Assembly: GCA_028280485.1 (NCBI GenBank)
Contig: JANQLS010000055.1
Location: forward strand, 1-64,000
Origin: Planctomycetota bacterium
GTDB taxonomy: Bacteria > Planctomycetota > UBA8108 > JACQVS01
Direction of reading: 5' to 3'
Length of the DNA: 64,000 nucleotides
Shown: piece by piece, positions 8,320 to 17,919 of the stretch
Layout of the letters: each line of letters starts with the position of its first letter
Numbering within the stretch: position 1 is the first letter of the stretch
Translations under genes and position numbers: made by a program
The notes under the pieces: model-generated
Database searches by the model: none
Told to the model about the DNA's origin: nothing
What the model saw: the letters and a program-made list of their open reading frames with translations, nothing else

Positions 8320-9500
8320 CTCTGAAAGTTTTACATCTCTTCAGCAATCACAAAGTCACGGGCCCGGCCGAGCTCGCCTTGGATACTTCGCGTTTTATCG
8401 AACGTGGAGATGAGGACCATCCAGAAGGATCGATCGAAGGTTACTTCCTTTCGAGTGCGCATCCCTCGGATCCCACCTGGCTCGACGATCTCGCGAAAGA
8501 GCGTAACTCTCGAAAAGTAACGGTCGATGGATTACGCCTCGGGAAGCACTTCAATCCCTTTCGAGCCTTCTTAGATTCCAAAAAATTGACTCAAGAGCTG
8601 AAGCGCGGTGACTACGATCTTCTTCATTGTCATTTACCGAACGATCACATGATCGCGGGGATGGCGAGATCACGTTTGCCGAAAGACAAGCGGCCACCCA
8701 TCGTGAGAACCCTCTACGATGGTGTCACTCCCAAGTGGAATTGGCGGCAGCGTAAAACGCTCATCAAAAATACCGATGCTCTGGTTTGTTTTTCTTCGAA
8801 GGTACGAGACGAGCTACTCCAAGAAGAAGGCATGAAGCAGATCGAGATTTTTAAGCTCGATCCCCCCATCGACACCGATCGTTTCAACAACCTCGATCCC
8901 GAGCCGCGAAGAAAAGGGCGTGAGACTTACGGGATCGATACCGATACCTTCACCGTTGGTATCGTGGCCCGGATGCAAACGCACCGTCGATTCGAATACG
9001 TCTTACAGGCCGTGAAATTGGCCGCTGAGAAAATTCCCAACTTCCGCTTTGTGATCATCGGAAGAGGGACGAATCAAGAAACCGTGGCGAAACAACCTGT
9101 CAAAGAGATGGGGCTCAGCGATGTCGTCATCTTTTCAGGCTATATTTCGGGCGATTCTTACGTTGAAACTCTGCGAAGTTTAGATGCGAAGCTTTTTGTC
9201 GTTCCCGGTTCGGATGGAACCTGTCGAGCGGTTCGTGAAGCGCTTTCAGCGGGAATCCCGGTCATCGCCGCTGATCGTGGGATGCTCGGGGAGTTAGTTC
9301 GAGACGGTCACACTGGAAAAGTGATCGAAGATACCAGCGAGAATTTAGCTCAAGCGATGATCGAATTGGCCGAGAACCGCGAGATGTTAAAATCATACTC
9401 GGCTGCCAGTCGCCAGGACGCCCTCGATCGTTTTAGCTATTCGAAGTATATTGGCGACTTGTTGAGCATCTACGATCGGGTTTTAACTCATTCGAGTTAG
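8316..9500 (+). CDS. family 4 glycosyltransferase (GT-B)
   Basis: 394 residues. Two Rossmann lobes: the N-terminal lobe opens with VLHLFSNHKVTGPAELAL (about 4-21) and the C-terminal nucleotide-sugar lobe has GIVARMQTHRRFEYVLQA, the FVIIGRG strand and the EALSAGIPVIAADRG/LGELV motif holding the sugar-nucleotide-contacting Glu. Typical GT4 retaining transferase of LPS or capsule assembly. Overlaps the preceding gene by ATGA. Ends at a palindromic spacer, so this is probably the last gene of the three-gene overlap. Confidence 0.85.
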   Translation: MTLKVLHLFSNHKVTGPAELALDTSRFIERGDEDHPEGSIEGYFLSSAHPSDPTWLDDLAKERNSRKVTVDGLRLGKHFNPFRAFLDSKKLTQELKRGDYDLLHCHLPNDHMIAGMARSRLPKDKRPPIVRTLYDGVTPKWNWRQRKTLIKNTDALVCFSSKVRDELLQEEGMKQIEIFKLDPPIDTDRFNNLDPEPRRKGRETYGIDTDTFTVGIVARMQTHRRFEYVLQAVKLAAEKIPNFRFVIIGRGTNQETVAKQPVKEMGLSDVVIFSGYISGDSYVETLRSLDAKLFVVPGSDGTCRAVREALSAGIPVIAADRGMLGELVRDGHTGKVIEDTSENLAQAMIELAENREMLKSYSAASRQDALDRFSYSKYIGDLLSIYDRVLTHSS

Positions 9501-9504
9501 ATAA

Positions 9505-9615
9505 ATCCTGTAGCGCCACCCCTTGCGGGTGGCTGTCCCAAAAATTTAATCAGGTGACTCAATTTATTTTGGTTAATTATGGAAAGGCCTGGGACAAGCC
9601 CAGGCGCTACAGGAT
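9505..9615. repeat. inverted-repeat element with ATCCTGTAGCGCC termini
   Basis: Perfect 13-bp terminal inverted repeat (9505-9517 and 9603-9615) enclosing further palindromes such as CCACCCCTTGCGGGTGG. It fills the spacer between the glycosyltransferase and the kinase gene. Single copy in this window. Confidence 0.6.
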
Positions 9616-9644
9616 GATAATTCATTTTAAAAGGAGATCCCCCC

Positions 9645-10460
9645 TTGAAGAACCAGCTGGATTTTTGGCCCCAGCATTCTGAAACTCCTGATCCTGATCT
9701 CACCTTGAAAGCCATCGAGGCTCATACCGAGGCGATCAGCAAGGGAAAAGGTGTCCTTAAAAATGAACATAAGACAGCGATTACTAAGGTTGAAGTCGAC
9801 GGGAAACTTTTAATCGTCAAGCAATACCGCGATATGGGTGTGCGGCTTTGGCTGAAGGGGCTCTTCGCCTTACCTCCTGCACGTAAAAGCTATCGAGCGG
9901 CTCAAGAGATGGCGAAGCGGGGGATTCCCGCTCCTAAAAATGTGGGCTTAGCCGAGAGCGTCCGTTGGGGCTTGCCCTACGAATCCTGGCTGGTGGTCGA
10001 GGGCTTAAGGGATGCCACCGAAATGGATCTCTACATGAGCCAACAGTATAAGGGTGGGGGAGATCGATACCATCGCAGGCGCTTCGGGGCTTCGTTTGCC
10101 AAAGCTATTAACGCTCTGGTGGAAAGCGGCATTCGTCACGGCGATTTAAAAACCTGTAATATTCTCGTTCAAGAAGTGGGGGACGGCTGGAAGTTCACCT
10201 TTATCGATCTCGATGATGTCGAAATTCGCCCTCCGGGAACTCCCATGAGCTACGACGAATGGGTGTTGCTTCTCGGGCAGCTCAATCCCTCGACTCTTAA
10301 AGACCTTCCCTGGACCGACCGTCTTCTCTTTTTAGATCAGCTCCCCCCTGTTTCATCTTTCGATCGCCGCCGACTCGCCGCCGATGTTCAGGAATTGAGC
10401 CGAAAACGTCGACGTTGCCATTTCAGTGTCGATGGTGTTGTTGAAACCGATTTTGTGTAA
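9645..10460 (+). CDS. lipopolysaccharide kinase, WaaP/Kdo-kinase family
   Basis: 271 residues, TTG start with AAGGAGAT seven bases upstream. Protein-kinase-like fold: Lys in LLIVKQYRD (about residue 53-61) for ATP, the catalytic loop HGDLKTCNILV (about 166-176) and the metal motif FIDLDDVE (about 186-193). This family phosphorylates sugars of the LPS inner core (heptose or Kdo) on the cytosolic face. Its place directly after three glycosyltransferases supports an LPS-core role. Whether it is a heptose or a Kdo kinase cannot be decided here. Confidence 0.85.
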   Translation: MKNQLDFWPQHSETPDPDLTLKAIEAHTEAISKGKGVLKNEHKTAITKVEVDGKLLIVKQYRDMGVRLWLKGLFALPPARKSYRAAQEMAKRGIPAPKNVGLAESVRWGLPYESWLVVEGLRDATEMDLYMSQQYKGGGDRYHRRRFGASFAKAINALVESGIRHGDLKTCNILVQEVGDGWKFTFIDLDDVEIRPPGTPMSYDEWVLLLGQLNPSTLKDLPWTDRLLFLDQLPPVSSFDRRRLAADVQELSRKRRRCHFSVDGVVETDFV

Positions 10461-10495
10461 TCTCAGGCATTTAGGGTTAAAATCAGTTTCTATCC

Positions 10496-10593
10496 GTAGC
10501 TAAATTCGCCAGAATTTGGGGCGATACGCTTCAAAGTTTTAAGTCTATGAATTTCAGAGTTCAACGGGTCCAATGCCTGGCGGCTTTGGCTAC
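10496..10593. repeat. about 98-bp inverted-repeat element, copy 2
   Basis: Same architecture and nearly the same length as 5530-5628: left end GTAGCTAAATTCGCCAG, right end CTGGCGGCTTTGGCTAC, shared internal blocks. Ends differ between copies at positions that partly preserve pairing. Confidence 0.75.
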
Positions 10594-10649
10594 GAGACGA
10601 CTTTGGTTAGGATAGAAATGAAAAGAAAAATCCAGCGGGAGAACATCGA

Positions 10650-11810
10650 TTGATCCACCTCTGTGAGGATATCCAACGAAGAGAAAGGGAGATCTTAGCT
10701 CCCTACGCCGTTCAGAGTTCTGAAACGGGGAAACGGAAATATCCCGAGAACCCATCTCTGTACCGCACTCCTTTTCAGCGCGACCGTGATCGCATCATTC
10801 ACTCCGCGGCCTTCAGGAGGCTCGAGTACAAAACTCAAGTGTTTGTGAATCACGAAGGGGATCATTACCGAACGCGGTTGACGCACACCTTGGAGGTCGC
10901 TCAAATCTCAAGATCGATCGCCCGGGCTCTAGGTCTCAATGAAGATCTCGTTGAAGCCATCGCGTTATCTCACGACTTGGGACACCCTCCCTTCGGACAT
11001 GCGGGTGAAGATGCCTTAGACGAATTGATGCAAGGAAGTGGGGGCTTCAACCACAACCGTCAAAGCTTGCGGGTGGTCGATGAACTCGAACATAAGTACC
11101 CGGAATACGTGGGATTGAACCTCTCCTGGGAAATTCGGGAATCGATCGCCAAGCACGGGAAAATCGGCCCCGGTATCGATGTCGATGAGGAATTTAAGCC
11201 AGACTGGTGCCCCAATCTCGAAGCTCAACTGGCAGATTTAGCCGATTCCTTAGCCTACAACTCTCACGATATCGATGATGGCTTGAGAGCCAACTTCATC
11301 GGTCATAAAGATTTGAAGCAGGTCCAAATTTGGGCCGAGATCGAAGAGGAAGTTCGAAAAGAGTACAATGTCAAAGTCTCGGATCGAACCTTCACTGCCC
11401 GCATGGTTTCACGGTTGATCGATCGCCAAGTGAAAGATTTGTTGGAGTCGACCCTGGCTCGTTTAGAGGTCAACAACATTCATTCTATTGGAGATGTTAG
11501 AAAGCACGGTGCCTTGTTAGTGGGGTATTCTCCTGAGATGGAAAAGCTCATGGGAGAATTGATGAGCTTTCTCTCGGAGCGCCTTTACCAACACTACCGA
11601 ACGCTAAAAGCTGGAGAGCGAGCCAAGCGATTTATTGCGCGTATATTTGAAGAGTACCGAAGAGAGCCCAAGCAACTACCTCCTGATCATCTACAAAGAG
11701 CGGAATCGGAAGGAGTCGACCGCGCGATCTGTGACTACATCGCGGGGATGACCGATCGATACTGTCAGGATGAATTCAAACGTCTTTTCCACCCCTTTGA
11801 GAGGATGTGA
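10650..11810 (+). CDS. dgt: deoxyguanosinetriphosphate triphosphohydrolase-like HD protein
   Basis: 386 residues, TTG start with GGGAGA seven bases upstream. HD-superfamily phosphohydrolase: HSAAFRRLEYKTQVF (about 51-65), the first metal His79 in RLTHTLEVAQISRSIAR, His108-Asp109 in ALSHDLGHPPFGHAGE, and the later Asp in ADSLAYNSHDIDDG. Length fits the short dGTPase class (about 380 residues) that hydrolyses dNTPs to nucleoside and triphosphate. It overlaps the PIN/TRAM gene by GTGA, so they are co-translated. Family firm; in vivo dNTP preference unknown. Confidence 0.88.
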   Translation: MIHLCEDIQRREREILAPYAVQSSETGKRKYPENPSLYRTPFQRDRDRIIHSAAFRRLEYKTQVFVNHEGDHYRTRLTHTLEVAQISRSIARALGLNEDLVEAIALSHDLGHPPFGHAGEDALDELMQGSGGFNHNRQSLRVVDELEHKYPEYVGLNLSWEIRESIAKHGKIGPGIDVDEEFKPDWCPNLEAQLADLADSLAYNSHDIDDGLRANFIGHKDLKQVQIWAEIEEEVRKEYNVKVSDRTFTARMVSRLIDRQVKDLLESTLARLEVNNIHSIGDVRKHGALLVGYSPEMEKLMGELMSFLSERLYQHYRTLKAGERAKRFIARIFEEYRREPKQLPPDHLQRAESEGVDRAICDYIAGMTDRYCQDEFKRLFHPFERM

Positions 11811-13063
11811 TAAACACTGTGGACGGAGCCCAACCCGAAGAGAAAATCGAATCCTCTTCAGTCAATTCTTCTTCAGAAGAAACATCACGTCACAGAAATG
11901 ATGACTCGATGCCTTCCAGTTCGAGGGAGGCGCCCGTTATGGGGCGTGACCTTCGAGGTTACCATCGGTCGAGTCCCGATGAGATTAACACTCGCACCAC
12001 TTTGTATGTCGTCCGAGGCCTCTTTTTCCTGGCCGCTGCGGGCATCGGTTACTACGCCAGTGTCATCTTTTTAGGTGAAAGCGAGCTCTTAACTTGTCTG
12101 ATCACCGGATGTGGTATCGGGCTCGGGGTGATCATCGGAGAAGTTTTCTTTTCCAAGGCTCCCGTAAGAACTTTAGCCGCCATTCTGTTCGGCTTGATTA
12201 TGGGTTTGGCGATCTCCCTGTTCTTTCAGCCGGTGGTGGCTCTCATCGTCAAGAGCATGGCTCCTGAAGGGCAAAATCTATCGGATCTAATCGGTTTTCT
12301 GCAGCTCATCACGACGGTCTTGTTTTGCTACTTCGGGGTGACCGTTCTCCTTCAGACCAAAGACGAATTTAAATTTATCATCCCGTATGTCGAGTTTCGC
12401 AAGGACTTACGAGGGCACATGCCATTGGTTCTCGATACTTCGAGCATCATCGATGGGCGCATCACGTCACTGTTAAACACTCAAGTACTCGATCACCGTT
12501 TGGTCGTTCCTCGCTACGCACTCAATGAGCTTCAGCTGATCGCCGATTCCCAAGACAAATCTCGTCGTGAACGTGGGCGACGAGGGCTCAACGTTCTGCA
12601 TGACCTTCAACACCGCATGGGCTTAGAGATCCTGGAAAGAGATTTACCTTCGGGCTCAGAAGTGGATGCTGCGTTGGTTGAACTCACCAATGAACTTCGA
12701 GGAAAACTTTTAACTACAGATTTTAATCTTCAAAAGCGGGCTGAAGTTCAGGGGATTCCGGTGATCAATCTTCACGATTTAGCTACCGCCTTAAAACCCA
12801 TGGTCGTCGCCGGAGAATCGATCCGGGTTGAATTGATTCGCGAAGGTGATGATGACGGTCAAGCGGTGGGATTCTTAACTGACGGAACCATGGTCGTCGT
12901 CGAGAATTCGAGTCGGCAGATCGGGAAAGAGGTGAATGTGGAGGTGACCAGCGCCACCCAAACCCCGGTGGGTAAAATGGTGTTTGGGCGCTTGGCTCGC
13001 AATCCCAATCGCCGGGCTCGGCGGCCGCGCAAATCGAGATCTTCCGGTGGAGCATCGGCATGA
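11807..13063 (+). CDS. PIN/TRAM-domain membrane protein (YacL-like)
   Basis: 418 residues, GTG start overlapping the dgt stop. A Ser-rich hydrophilic N-terminus (1-55) precedes four predicted membrane helices (about 64-85, 93-112, 121-143, 160-182). Then comes a PIN nuclease domain starting LVLDTSSIIDGRI (Asp210, Asp216) with LLTTDFNLQKRAE near its end, and a C-terminal TRAM RNA-binding domain (VGFLTDGTMVVVENSSRQIGK) ending in a basic tail. YacL proteins of this type sit next to ispD in many bacteria, as here. Likely a membrane-tethered RNase; the target is unknown. Confidence 0.88.
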   Translation: MINTVDGAQPEEKIESSSVNSSSEETSRHRNDDSMPSSSREAPVMGRDLRGYHRSSPDEINTRTTLYVVRGLFFLAAAGIGYYASVIFLGESELLTCLITGCGIGLGVIIGEVFFSKAPVRTLAAILFGLIMGLAISLFFQPVVALIVKSMAPEGQNLSDLIGFLQLITTVLFCYFGVTVLLQTKDEFKFIIPYVEFRKDLRGHMPLVLDTSSIIDGRITSLLNTQVLDHRLVVPRYALNELQLIADSQDKSRRERGRRGLNVLHDLQHRMGLEILERDLPSGSEVDAALVELTNELRGKLLTTDFNLQKRAEVQGIPVINLHDLATALKPMVVAGESIRVELIREGDDDGQAVGFLTDGTMVVVENSSRQIGKEVNVEVTSATQTPVGKMVFGRLARNPNRRARRPRKSRSSGGASA

Positions 13064-13791
13064 GTGGGTCTTCGCCTTTGAGAAATGTAGGGGCTGTCTT
13101 GCCGGCGGCCGGGTCGGGAACTCGATTCGGCGGGAAGAAGCAATTGTTAAAATTGCAGGGAAAGCCCTTATTGCTTCATGCGGTTGAAAGTTTTGCTCTC
13201 TCGGAATCCGTTGGGGCGGTAGTGATCGCGACTCCCCCCGAGGATATCGAAGCCGTTGAAGCATGGATCGATCCGCTTAGGAGTCAATTCTCAATTCACT
13301 TCGCTGTCGTACAGGGTGGAGCTCGTCGTCAGGATAGTGTCCTTAACGGATTGAAAGCTTTGCCTCAAGAAGAAGGTATCGAGTACGCGTTAGTTCACGA
13401 TGCCGCGCGACCTTTGATCGTTCCTGAAGACATCGCTAAGTTAGTTTCAGCAATTGAAAATACGGGAGCGGCAGTTTTGGGTTTTCCTTCGACGGATAGC
13501 GTTCAGCAATCGGACCTCGCTTCAGCCTCGGAGGACTCTCCTAAAGTTCACACCACATTAGACCGCGATGCAGTTTGGCTCGTTCAAACCCCTCAGGGTG
13601 CAATACTCAAAAACCTCATCGAAGCCATCGAAGATGCGAATCAAGCCGGGTTTGCCGGAACGGATGAAACGAGCTTCCTCACCCGAAAAGGTTACTCTGT
13701 TGAGCTCGTAGAAGGTCCCCGCGAAAACATTAAAATTACTTACCCCGGTGACCTTGCATTAGCTGAGTTTTTGCTTTCACAGCGTAAATAA
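13060..13791 (+). CDS. ispD: 2-C-methyl-D-erythritol 4-phosphate cytidylyltransferase
   Basis: 243 residues. Catalyses CTP + MEP to CDP-ME in the non-mevalonate isoprenoid pathway. Diagnostic motifs: the Gly-rich CTP loop AVLPAAGSGTRFGGKKQLL (about 12-30), VVQGGARRQDSV, VHDAARPL with the catalytic-region Arg, WLVQTPQGA and the TDETSFL and ENIKITYPGDL motifs near the end. Overlaps the PIN/TRAM gene by ATGA, so dgt, the PIN/TRAM gene and ispD form one operon. ispF, a later step of the same pathway, lies 3.4 kb downstream, separated by an outer-membrane protein gene. Confidence 0.94.
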   Translation: MSGSSPLRNVGAVLPAAGSGTRFGGKKQLLKLQGKPLLLHAVESFALSESVGAVVIATPPEDIEAVEAWIDPLRSQFSIHFAVVQGGARRQDSVLNGLKALPQEEGIEYALVHDAARPLIVPEDIAKLVSAIENTGAAVLGFPSTDSVQQSDLASASEDSPKVHTTLDRDAVWLVQTPQGAILKNLIEAIEDANQAGFAGTDETSFLTRKGYSVELVEGPRENIKITYPGDLALAEFLLSQRK

Positions 13792-13848
13792 GTTGGGTTA
13801 GTCTGAATATTCAAATAGCCTTGGATTCCAATCCAATAGAAATCCAAT

Positions 13849-13909
13849 CTTAACTAGCCCGAAGCGCTAGCGAGGGGTTCTCCCTCGCTAGCGCTTCGGG
13901 CTAGTTAAG
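13849..13909. terminator. 28-bp-arm perfect palindrome after ispD
   Basis: Arms 13849-13876 and 13882-13909 are perfect complements with a 5-base loop. Same core as 723-814. It lies downstream of the ispD operon and could end it, although a T-run is lacking. Confidence 0.6.
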
Positions 13910-14971
13910 TAGGCACCCCTAAAAAATAATCGTCGCGGAGTGGCACGACTGCATTTGCTCCACAAGAATTCGACAGACTCTTACAATCTTGATGCTTGAC
14001 CCTCGGCCTCAATAGGTTTATCCTGTCGTCAATTCTGGAATCTTATAATTAGATCAATTCCAGAATTTTCACTTTGTTTCCGAAAAAACACGCTGAAAAA
14101 CGCAAAAAACCGAGTGAAAACAAGAGAAACTGTAGAAAAGCAGTAAATAGAATTGAAGGGATTACTGAAGAGAAGTCGGAAGAGAAACGCCTAAAAATTA
14201 AAATAGGCGGAAGAGAGAAACTTCCCTGCCCCTTTCCTTTCCATGCATGGTACTCGATTAAGTTTTTTAATCTTGAGCCCGCCACTCACCCGGAAAGATT
14301 AGGCTTCTTCAGCATCAATCCATCTTTTGAGTTTCGAGAATACCAACTTAGCCTCGCGCTGAATTGACTTATGTTCCGCATCCGTTGAGCGTTTTAGCTC
14401 TCGACGCATTCGGTATGTTCAGAGTTTTCTCTCTGACTTTAACATTGTTCAATCACGAGGAGACTTTAGGGCAAATTGCCACAGTAGGGTCTCTTCAGGT
14501 TTTGCGATGAGTCAGATTTTTCTAAGAGTGGGTGAATGAGTCGATTTGATTGATTCGCTGTGTTTGATTGATTCGCTGTGGTGTTTCTGACATTGAGTTT
14601 GGAACACTTAAGGCTGGAAAGCGTAATTCCAGAGATCGGAAGAATAAATAATAGTTTTTGGGAGCGAAGCGGATTAGCTCTCAAAAGTTATCGAATAACG
14701 GATCTGAATTCACTTAAATCAGGATTGCCTGAGATCAAGGGGGATTCAGTCGACCGCTCAAGGTGTGTCCTCAGTTTCTTGGGAAGAATTGTTTAGGGAT
14801 AAATAGAGGCACGCTTGAGCAAGTGAAGAAAGAGATCGAAAAAGTTCACGGACGAAACTTAGCTTGAAGGCCGGTCTCATAAAAGTCCTTCAAGCTTGGA
14901 GTCTTTTTCGATTGGGTTCAGGGGTCAAAAAAGAAGCTTCTGAAGAGATGTTAAAAAGAACAGGAGGAGCC
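13910..14971. other. 1.06-kb stretch without a convincing gene
   Basis: Several short open frames exist but none has a recognisable product or a good start. A TTGACC (13996-14001) with a TTATCC 16 bases on is a weak promoter candidate for the following gene. An AT-rich segment follows, and two direct copies of TTTGATTGATTCGCTGTG occur at about 14545-14580. This may be a long leader of the outer-membrane protein gene. Confidence 0.35.
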
Positions 14972-16603
14972 ATGAACCAGACGTTCAGGCCTAACTCAAA
15001 ATCAGTAATGGAAATTATGTCGAAGAAGAGTTTAAGAAAATTAAGCTTGGGGCTGCTTTCGGTCCTGGTGCTGGGGTTCGCTGTCACTTCCTTACAAGCA
15101 CAAACGAGCATCACCACCAAGCGAGCAAGTGTAACATTTAGCGGTAATTTAAATATCGGGGTGGTTTACCGAAATGAAGATTTCTTCGGTGCCACTAAAG
15201 GAGAAGGGGGGTTCACTCCCGGAAATCCTCCTAATGGGACGACCAATATTTTTGAATCTTTTGATAACACAACCCAAATTGGATCCACCCCAGCTTCGGA
15301 TCACGATGAATTGTACTTAGATCCCAACCTCTCTCTTCGCTTCGATATCGATGTCGAAGATATGGTTAAAGGAGTTGTCGAGCTTCGTACCCCTTTCCAC
15401 AATCAGGATGCAGGTGGTAAGAACAGCCAAGCCACTTTTACTTCCGGTTCAACCACGAGTCGTTTCAGTGACCGTACCTTGGAAGTGAAGCAAGTCTACG
15501 CAGAAATCGGAAACTTCTTCTGGGAAGGCTTCAGTATGCGAGCTGGTATCCAAGATTTTAAAAAGGACCTTCGTGGCAATGGTAACAGCTTCGTCATCGA
15601 TGTTTCAGGAAGTGAGAATCCCTTTGACGGAGCGGAGACTTTTAACAGTAACCCTGGTGGTGGTCGATGGGCTGCCAGTTCGGGCTTTGCAGACTCTTTG
15701 GAAGCTGCCGGTGGACTGATCACTCAAACTTTCGGTACTTCAAGCGATAGTCCGACTCCTCTTTTACGCTTTGACGCATGGGCATTCTCCATTGATCAAC
15801 GCTACCGATCTTCAGGTTTGAATGGTCCAAAAGATAAATATTTCTTGGGTGTCTCCGGTGACCTTCACTTCGGAAAAGATGGTCAGTATGGAAAACTCAT
15901 GCTGATGGTTTTCGATCTCATGAACGGAACCAACTCGCATCTGCTCACCGCGGGTGGCGGTATTCATCTCTTCCCGTTAGGAAGTAGCAATGACCGAGTC
16001 GTTGTTTGGGAAGTTTTTGCTGAAGCCTATGGTCAAGGTGGAGAGTACGCCAGTAACCACACTGCGGGTGGTGATGATGTCGATTTAAAAGAAGGTTTCG
16101 CTGCACACGGTGGAACTAAAATTTCTATCCCTATCGATATCGACGAAAACCGTCAATTGCGACCCTATCTTGAGGGTAGTTACGTTGAGGTGAGCGGTGA
16201 TTCGGATTACACCGACAAGACCAGCCAAAATTTCGTTTCACTCGAAAACAATAACCGTACCTTGATCGTTGAAAACGGATACTACGGTTACGACGTCGAT
16301 ACCAACTACCGCGGAGTGCGAGTAGCTGCCGGTTTTGATTATCAAATCAGCAACAATATTGGTGCTATTCACTTTGAAGTTCTTTACGCCTTCTTCGAGT
16401 GGCAAGACAATGGCGGAGGAAGAATTTCCGGTGGGTCAACCGAAAGTGAAAAGTTGGGTGATGAGCTGGATATCACGATCCAATGGATCTATTCCTCATC
16501 CCTCCAAATGGGAATCCGAAGTGGTTGGCTTCTCGATTCCAAGGGCTTGGGACAAAAGAGCGACATCCATATGACCCTGTTTGAGGTGGGATTGACCTTC
16601 TGA
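14972..16603 (+). CDS. outer-membrane beta-barrel protein (porin-like)
   Basis: 543 residues from ATG 14972, preceded by AGGAGGAG; the frame is open 36 residues further upstream, and ATG 15017 is an alternative. A signal peptide with a basic start (KKSLRKL), a long hydrophobic core and an AQ-type cleavage site ends around residue 46. The mature part is rich in alternating polar/hydrophobic strands with Gly, Asp and aromatic residues (for example FSGNLNIGVVYRNEDFF and LRFDIDVEDMVKGVVELR). It ends FEVGLTF, a terminal Phe strand typical of BAM substrates. Specific family not recognised; likely a general or carbohydrate porin. It ends in a strong terminator. Confidence 0.75.
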   Translation: MNQTFRPNSKSVMEIMSKKSLRKLSLGLLSVLVLGFAVTSLQAQTSITTKRASVTFSGNLNIGVVYRNEDFFGATKGEGGFTPGNPPNGTTNIFESFDNTTQIGSTPASDHDELYLDPNLSLRFDIDVEDMVKGVVELRTPFHNQDAGGKNSQATFTSGSTTSRFSDRTLEVKQVYAEIGNFFWEGFSMRAGIQDFKKDLRGNGNSFVIDVSGSENPFDGAETFNSNPGGGRWAASSGFADSLEAAGGLITQTFGTSSDSPTPLLRFDAWAFSIDQRYRSSGLNGPKDKYFLGVSGDLHFGKDGQYGKLMLMVFDLMNGTNSHLLTAGGGIHLFPLGSSNDRVVVWEVFAEAYGQGGEYASNHTAGGDDVDLKEGFAAHGGTKISIPIDIDENRQLRPYLEGSYVEVSGDSDYTDKTSQNFVSLENNNRTLIVENGYYGYDVDTNYRGVRVAAGFDYQISNNIGAIHFEVLYAFFEWQDNGGGRISGGSTESEKLGDELDITIQWIYSSSLQMGIRSGWLLDSKGLGQKSDIHMTLFEVGLTF

Positions 16604-16640
16604 GAAGATCTCCCATGACTCAAGCAATTTGATTAAGAAA

Positions 16641-16670
16641 AAGCGCCGCCAAAAAGCGGCGCTTTTTTTT
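16641..16670 (+). terminator. Rho-independent terminator of the outer-membrane protein gene
   Basis: Stem AAGCGCCGC/GCGGCGCTT with an AAAA-containing loop, followed by eight T. Confidence 0.9.
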
Positions 16671-16674
16671 AGTT

Positions 16675-16862
16675 GTCGTCCCGCTCCGCGGGGCGTCTCC
16701 TTCCTACGATAACCGTCGTCAATATTCAGGATTTGGCCTGATCGAGAATCCTGGCCTTTCGAGTGTCCGACTCATCCAAAGTTCCCTCTGAAATCTCGAT
16801 TCAAGCTTTCTCGTATCCCAGCATCATTTTTGAATTCTTTAAATCGCCTCTCGGAGAGGTTG
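16675..16862. repeat. about 185-bp GTCGTC element, copy 1
   Basis: Starts GTCGTCCCGCTCCGCGGGGCGTC and ends with a degenerate version of the complementary terminus (CGCCTCTCGGAGAGG). Shares internal blocks with 22778-22970 and 22978-23160, notably TTTCTCGTATCCC, GCATCATTTTTGAATTCTT and ATCGCCTC. Right end abuts the next repeat. Confidence 0.7.
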
Positions 16863-17088
16863 TGAATTTTTAGATTCCTATGGAATCAATATTCATAACA
16901 AAGATTTAAGCACCAATATTAATAAGCCCGGAGCGTAAGCGACGGGATAGCGCTAAAGTATTTCGTGGGTAGGAATTGAATGCTTGAGTTATCCCTAAAG
17001 ACGTACCGATGCGGATTCATCGCGATGACGTATCCCGTCGCTTACGCTCCGGGCTTACTAATGTATTTCGCAAAAATTCACAACCTCG
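16856..17088. repeat. nested inverted repeat with 27-bp perfect inner arms
   Basis: Inner arms at 16923-16949 and 17031-17057 are perfect complements around AAGCCCGGAGCGTAAGCGAC. Outer arms GAGGTTGTGAATTTTT and AAAAATTCACAACCTC enclose them. The segment 16850-16931 recurs inverted at 60137-60220, and the inner arm recurs at 39290-39315. Confidence 0.7.
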
Positions 17089-17195
17089 GAGCGGGGCGAA
17101 GACTTTAGATTCGGAAAATTGAATTGTGCTCATTCCTTCTCCTGGGTTAAAAGAAGCGTGCACATGAATCCAAACAATTGAGGAACGCCCTATTT

Positions 17196-17696
17196 ATGAA
17201 CGCAGCGAATCTGAGAATCGGCATCGGGTACGACAACCACCGCCTGGCGGATGGGCTCCCCTTGATGGTGGGGGGAGTCGAGATCCCTTCGGATAAGGGG
17301 GCGGAGGCTCACAGCGATGGTGATGTTTTGCTTCACTCCCTGGTGGATGCTTTACTCGGGGCGATTGCTGAGGGGGATATCGGTACTCATTTTTCAGACA
17401 GAGACCCTCAGTGGAAAGGGCAGGATAGTCGCTTCTTTCTCGAAAAAACTGCCGAAATGGTCGCCGGCCGAGGATATTCCATCGTCAACCTCGACTCTGT
17501 CATTATTCTAGAGCAAATTAGGATCGGCGATCGCAAGTTATCCATTCGGAAGAAAATACAAGAGATCTTGAAGCCCTGGTTCGATTTACCTCTCGAGGCG
17601 ATCAGCGTGAAGGCGAAGACCAATGAAAAGGTGGATGCCATCGGGGAAGGGCGAGCGATCGGAGCTCAGGCCATCGTGTTGCTGAATAAAAAGTAG
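17196..17696 (+). CDS. ispF: 2-C-methyl-D-erythritol 2,4-cyclodiphosphate synthase
   Basis: 166 residues from ATG 17196 (GAGGAA ten bases upstream); an in-frame TTG at 17178 is less likely. Forms the cyclic diphosphate in the MEP isoprenoid pathway as a homotrimer. Zinc ligands: Asp and His in GIGYDNHRL (about 8-16) and His in AHSDGDVLLHSLVDALLGA. The GDIGTHFSDRDPQW segment and the C-terminal VKAKTNEKVDAIGEGRAIGAQA are family signatures. Normal length. Stands alone, flanked by repeats, separated from ispD. Confidence 0.94.
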   Translation: MNAANLRIGIGYDNHRLADGLPLMVGGVEIPSDKGAEAHSDGDVLLHSLVDALLGAIAEGDIGTHFSDRDPQWKGQDSRFFLEKTAEMVAGRGYSIVNLDSVIILEQIRIGDRKLSIRKKIQEILKPWFDLPLEAISVKAKTNEKVDAIGEGRAIGAQAIVLLNKK

Positions 17697-17919
17697 CTCG
17701 TAAATTCCCAGGCTCTCACTCCCTAGGCTTTAGCGAGGGATCCCCAATTGGAGTAGGGTGAATATTCCACCTCGACATTTTTTCTGAAATCCCCACTCGA
17801 ATTCCATTCAATGAGCTTTTCCGTTGCTTGTTTTTGACTAGAAATCCCGTCATTTTAGTTAGGCTTTGCTGGCCTTAGTAACTCCTTTTATTTCCTCAGA
17901 TTGAGGCGCTTTTTTTTGC

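Noticed and set aside
14074..14367. 97-codon frame in the 14-kb spacer
   Set aside because: TTG start without signal, Lys/Glu-rich then unrelated text; looks like translated AT-rich DNA.
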